Source: Limiplasma merdipullorum (GTDB lineage Bacteria > Bacillota > Clostridia > Christensenellales > Aristaeellaceae). From it: 7,864 nt of DNA. Location of the stretch: assembly GCA_018711955.1 (NCBI GenBank), contig DVHQ01000242.1, forward strand, positions 1 to 7,864, given 5' to 3'. Positions 4,558-7,864 of this stretch are shown here, in pieces (the first letter of the stretch is position 1; the number at the start of each line of letters is the position of its first letter). The translations under genes were made by a program, and so were the position numbers. The notes under the pieces are model-generated. The model saw nothing but the letters and a program-made list of their open reading frames with translations. It was not told the origin of the DNA and did no database searches.

Positions 4558-7500
4558 TCAGGTATCGCTGCCCTCGTCATCCCCACCTGCCGCATGATAG
4601 CGCTGCATGCGGGTAGACCGCCTGCGGGTGGCGCTTTCCGCGTCCTGGCTTTCCTGCGTGGAAGACTGGGAAGCGGGTGCCGCGCCCAGCGGGCGCGCGT
4701 AGGGATTGGCAGTCTGAGCGGCGCCTTCACCGGAAGCCGAAGACGTGCTTCTGCTCTCCAGGCTGCCCGCGCTGTGCAGGCCGCTCGACATCGGGCTGCC
4801 GGACGCCGGATTCATGGCGCTGCCGCCGGCGGAAGCCGTGGAGGCCCTGCTTGCGGAGGATGCGTCTGTGGAACCCGTGAATCCGCCCGCTGTGGGCATC
4901 GTTCCGTCCGCATAGGGAATCCTGGAGGCCGCGCCTGCCGCGTAGGGCTTCGCTGCGCCGGATCCTGTACCGGTGGTCTGCGCCGAAGCCGGCTTAGCGG
5001 ATGCGGAAGCGCTCTGCGTGCCGGTGGCGGCATAGGGGTTCTGGGCCGTGCCCGTCATTGCGGCGGCACCGGTTCCCGTCCCCGCCTGCGCGCCTCTGGC
5101 GTAGGGGTTCTGGGCCGTGCCCGTCATTGTGGCGGCGCCGGTTCCCGTCCCCGCCTGCGCGCTTCTGGCATAGGGGTTCTGGGCCGTGCCCGTCGGCGCG
5201 CTGCCGTGAAGGCCCTGGCTGCCGGCCGTCGTGGCGCTGGTGCCCGGTCCGGCCGTGGGACGGCTGTAGGGATTCTGCGTGCCGGTGATGCTTCCGCTGC
5301 TGTACGGGTTCTTCACGCCGCTGTAAGGGGTGCTTCCGGCGGGCTTGTTCTGCGAATTGGTGTCGTTCTGCTTGGTTCCCGGCGCGATGGGCGCGGCAGC
5401 TGCGCGGCGGGCATAGGGGCTGGCAGCCCCTGCCGCTCCGGCGGCAGTCGTCCCGGCCGCGGTGGCGGCGCGCCTGCTGGCAGCCGCACGCGCGGCGGCG
5501 GCCTTGCGTTTCTTGTTCTGGTTGAGCGCGTAGGCATAGGCGCCGCCCGCGCCGCCGATGATGACCACAGCCCCGCCGATCAGGCCCCAGGGCACGCCGG
5601 AGGTCTGCGTCTCGATGGTCTCATCCTCGTAGTTGATCGGAATCATGGTACCGATGACGAAGGTGCTCGTGGGTGTGGGGCTGGCGCTGGCGGTCACTTC
5701 CGTCAGAGCGGCCTCCGCCTCCACATAGCCGGTCTGGCCGTTGTACTGCACCTTGTACCACGTCTTGTTGTTCTGCGTCACGGTTTCCAGCACATTGAGG
5801 GTGGCGTTGGCCGGCAGCGTCAGGCTGCTGGAGGCCGCGTCCGGCGACTGGTAGAACTTCACCGTCGCGTCCTTGGTCATGTACTGGTCCTTGGGCGTGG
5901 TGGTGGCCACCGGGGTAGCGTAGGGGTTGAAGGGCGCGTAGGTATTCTGCGTATTCGCGCCGGTGTTCTGCCAGGTGCCCACGTTCCAGTCCTCCACGGA
6001 GGATACGCTGCCCTGCGTGGCCGAGCCCTTGTTGCCGGACGTATTGCCCGACGTGCTCCCGCCGGTGCTGGGCTTGGGCGTGGCCGTGGCCACGGCGTTG
6101 TTGGCCAGGCCCTGCTGGTACTGCGAGCTGCTGAGGAAGGAGTTGAACTCCGTCAGCGTCATCTGATGGAAGTAGTCGCCATGAATCCAGCCGATCTGGC
6201 CGTTGTAGTTGACATTGTACCAGGTGACGCCGTTGACCTGCCGGGTGCCCAGAATCATGGCCATGGCGTACTTGTTGAGCTGCTTGATGCGGCTGCCGTT
6301 GGGCGCGGTGCGGAAGTTCACGCTGTTGGCGGTGATATAGCCGTAGCTGGACGCGCCGTTGGGGTTGTAGGGATTTCCGCCCGGATTCTCCGGCGTGGAG
6401 GGATTGCCGCTGGCGAGGTAGTTCTTCACTTCCTCGTCGGTCAGCTTGCGCAGCTGGCCGTTGAGCACATAGCCGGTCACGCCGTCATAGGTGGTCAGGT
6501 GCCAGATGTTGCGGCTGCCGTCGTACTCCTGACTGTGCACATAGACCACGGTATCCTTCTTGAGGTAACGGGCCTCGGCGTAGATGTTGGTATAGGTACG
6601 CAGCGGCACGCTGTTGTACAGGGTGATATAGTAGCCGGGGCTCTGCGTCGGCTTTTGCTGCTGCTGGTTGTACTGGTCGATGAGGGCCTGCGCCTCGGAG
6701 GCGCTGATGTGGCGCACATCGGCGTCGGTCACCCAGCCGGAGGCCGTGGTGCCGCCCAGCACGGTCTGAGAGCTGTCCCAGGTAACGCCGCTCACCTGCT
6801 GCTGTCCGTTGATATACAGCAGGGTGTTCACAGTCAGCGTCTGCGTCACGGCGCCGTTGGCGGCGGCGCTGGCGCGCATGGCCGTCTGGCGGGTAGTCAC
6901 GGCGTAGCCCACGTAGCTGGTATTCTGTACCGACTTGTAGTAGAAGGAAATCGTTGCGGGCACCACGGTGCCGTCCTCGTTGACCTGCACCTGCTGGTCG
7001 GCGTAGCCCTCGGTGCGCTGGTAGTTGCCCGCCTTGGCCACGACCGAGTCGTCCGCCGCCACGGTCTGCAGGCCGGGCTTGAGCGGGCGCTGCTCGGTGG
7101 CGATGGGCTTGCTGAGGTCGGCAATGTCGTAGTAGTTGATGGTCAGCGTGCCGGTGATGTTGGCATCATAGCAGGTGAAGCTGATGCTGTTGGGCGTGGC
7201 CACCAGATCGTTTGTTACGGTGACGGTCTGGGGCTGCGCGCTGCTGCTGACGATATAGCCGGCCGGCACGTCTTCGGGCTGGATGAGATAGGTTCCCGGT
7301 CCAAGCTGCTTGATGACCGGCGAGCCGGGCAGGTCGTCGCCGATGCTGTTGCGGTAGTGGACCTGAACGGTCGCGGTGGTGGGATTCTCGGTGTAGGTGA
7401 AGGTGACCTTGGCAGGCGTGGCCACGCCGTCCGCGCTGACCTCAACGGTCTGGCTGCTGACGGACTTAAAGGTGTAGCCCTCCACCACCTTGCAGTATTC

Positions 7501-7864
7501 CATCACATCGTTGGGGCCCACGGGCAGGTCCACCGTCATGGGGTTATCCACCACGCGGCCGCTCTCGGACACGTATTCAAAGGTGACCGGGGCGGTCACG
7601 GCGGGCTTTTGCGCGTAGGTTAACACCACGGTGATGGGCGTGCCGCTGCCGTCCACGGTGAAGGTCTCCGGGTTGGCGCTGGCGTAGAGGTAGCCCTCCG
7701 GCGCAGCCGAGGCATAGCTTTCGGAGCGGTAGGCCTCAGCCGAAGGCGCGACCTCCACGGTGCGGTCCGCCATCAGGGGATTGCCGTCCGCGTCCACATG
7801 GTGGAACGTTACATTCGAAGCGACGAGGTCTTTGGTATAGGTGAGCGTCACCTCAACCGGCGTT
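4558..7864 (-). CDS. Large membrane-anchored surface protein with MucBP-like repeats, four SH3-like domains and a PY-motif cytoplasmic tail (5' end missing)
   Basis: This is the C-terminal part, about 1,100 residues, of a cell-surface protein whose start and signal peptide lie beyond the window. Residues are numbered from a GTG codon at 7851, which is not the start: the open frame continues to the edge with TPVEV, the end of another repeat. At least four ~70-residue beta-rich repeats (13-81, 87-155, 160-226, 233-306) resemble MucBP-type domains. Four bacterial SH3-like domains follow (about 312-380, 406-470, 502-563, 656-718), three of them trailed by a short helical motif. A Ser/Thr/Gly/Asn-rich stretch lies at 583-655. 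One transmembrane helix (about 753-776) is followed by NKKRK, so the remaining 320 residues should be cytoplasmic. That tail is Ala/Ser/Thr/Gly-rich with ten PY motifs, a basic patch (1076-1084) and an acidic end (1091-1095). There is no LPxTG motif. Wall or glycan binding is inferred from the domains; no enzymatic domain is visible. Confidence 0.9.
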   Translation of the reverse strand, partial: TPVEVTLTYTKDLVASNVTFHHVDADGNPLMADRTVEVAPSAEAYRSESYASAAPEGYLYASANPETFTVDGSGTPITVVLTYAQKPAVTAPVTFEYVSESGRVVDNPMTVDLPVGPNDVMEYCKVVEGYTFKSVSSQTVEVSADGVATPAKVTFTYTENPTTATVQVHYRNSIGDDLPGSPVIKQLGPGTYLIQPEDVPAGYIVSSSAQPQTVTVTNDLVATPNSISFTCYDANITGTLTINYYDIADLSKPIATEQRPLKPGLQTVAADDSVVAKAGNYQRTEGYADQQVQVNEDGTVVPATISFYYKSVQNTSYVGYAVTTRQTAMRASAAANGAVTQTLTVNTLLYINGQQQVSGVTWDSSQTVLGGTTASGWVTDADVRHISASEAQALIDQYNQQQQKPTQSPGYYITLYNSVPLRTYTNIYAEARYLKKDTVVYVHSQEYDGSRNIWHLTTYDGVTGYVLNGQLRKLTDEEVKNYLASGNPSTPENPGGNPYNPNGASSYGYITANSVNFRTAPNGSRIKQLNKYAMAMILGTRQVNGVTWYNVNYNGQIGWIHGDYFHQMTLTEFNSFLSSSQYQQGLANNAVATATPKPSTGGSTSGNTSGNKGSATQGSVSSVEDWNVGTWQNTGANTQNTYAPFNPYATPVATTTPKDQYMTKDATVKFYQSPDAASSSLTLPANATLNVLETVTQNNKTWYKVQYNGQTGYVEAEAALTEVTASASPTPTSTFVIGTMIPINYEDETIETQTSGVPWGLIGGAVVIIGGAGGAYAYALNQNKKRKAAAARAAASRRAATAAGTTAAGAAGAASPYARRAAAAPIAPGTKQNDTNSQNKPAGSTPYSGVKNPYSSGSITGTQNPYSRPTAGPGTSATTAGSQGLHGSAPTGTAQNPYARSAQAGTGTGAATMTGTAQNPYARGAQAGTGTGAAAMTGTAQNPYAATGTQSASASAKPASAQTTGTGSGAAKPYAAGAASRIPYADGTMPTAGGFTGSTDASSASRASTASAGGSAMNPASGSPMSSGLHSAGSLESRSTSSASGEGAAQTANPYARPLGAAPASQSSTQESQDAESATRRRSTRMQRYHAAGGDDEGSDT
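5033..5194 (-). repeat. 69-bp tandem direct repeat (2.3 copies) encoding a 23-residue NPYAR unit
   Basis: Unit 1 is 5033-5101, unit 2 is 5102-5170, and a third partial unit covers 5171-5194. By direct comparison units 1 and 2 differ at four of 69 positions, mostly silent. The period is a multiple of three, so the frame is kept. Each unit encodes 23 residues starting GTAQNPYAR in the cytoplasmic tail. The near identity suggests recent duplication and possible copy-number variation between strains. Confidence 0.92.
6934..7864 (-). repeat. Protein-level ~70-residue extracellular repeats (at least four, more beyond the edge)
   Basis: Four repeats share a pattern: a first strand of the VTFHHVD / VTFEYVS / VQVHYRN / LTINYYD type, a central EGY or AGY turn, and a closing block such as TPITVVLTY, TPAKVTFTY, TPNSISFTC or VPATISFYY. 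The five residues TPVEV upstream of the 7851 codon continue into TLTYTK and match this closing block, so at least one more repeat lies outside. The DNA copies have diverged well beyond simple recent duplication. The MucBP-like assignment rests on pattern, not on a profile search. Confidence 0.65.

Noticed and set aside
5033..5194. CRISPR-like or mobile-element repeat
   Set aside because: The units are directly adjacent with no unique spacers, the period is a multiple of three, and they lie inside a coding frame, so this is a protein-coding tandem repeat.
4594..7623. A long open frame of about 1,000 codons on the plus strand opposite the surface-protein gene
   Set aside because: Its translation is Arg/Gly/Ala/His-rich with no recognisable domain, as expected for the antisense of GC-rich coding DNA. 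The minus-strand frame shows clear SH3-like and repeat domains and a membrane helix.
7849..7851. GTG codon as the start of the surface-protein gene
   Set aside because: There is no ribosome binding site or signal peptide, and the codons upstream continue a repeat domain in frame to the window edge.

Overview
The window reads as part of a GC-rich Gram-positive (Bacillota) genome, most likely a Clostridia-class anaerobe. The reasons are an extracytoplasmic L,D-transpeptidase with Pro/Thr-rich linkers, a large bacterial-SH3 surface protein with one membrane anchor, strong AGGAGG-type ribosome binding sites, and an intrinsic terminator with a U tract. This placement is inference; there is no rRNA or marker gene here. 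All five genes lie on the minus strand, so transcription runs from the right edge to the left, and coding density is high. No gap exceeds 100 bases.

Right half (4558-7864): the 3' part of a very large gene for a membrane-anchored surface protein. Its true start lies beyond the right edge. The visible protein has at least four ~70-residue extracellular beta-type repeats (MucBP-like), four SH3-like domains, a single transmembrane helix, and a ~320-residue low-complexity cytoplasmic tail. Ten of the tail's eleven tyrosines sit in Pro-Tyr motifs, six of them Asn-Pro-Tyr. A 77-base spacer with a very stable GC hairpin but no U tract leads to an alpha/beta hydrolase of the monoacylglycerol lipase/lysophospholipase type (3560-4480). 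An intrinsic terminator follows it.

Left half: a compact element at 3495-3544 combines that terminator with a convincing promoter whose -10 box lies inside the terminator loop. This promoter would drive a three-gene operon: a HAD-IIA phosphatase (2640-3464, GTG start), an L,D-transpeptidase with four peptidoglycan-binding domains (730-2643, sharing an ATGA stop/start overlap with the phosphatase gene), and a seven-helix TrhA/hemolysin III membrane protein (32-703).

The shared theme is the cell envelope: wall crosslinking, a wall- or surface-associated SH3 protein, a possible lipid ester hydrolase and a membrane-homeostasis protein. I see no CRISPR array, mobile element, tRNA, rRNA, phage gene or recognisable defence system. 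The least explained items are the PY-motif tail with its 69-bp tandem DNA repeat, a 12-residue motif after three of the SH3 domains, and the overlapping promoter/terminator.
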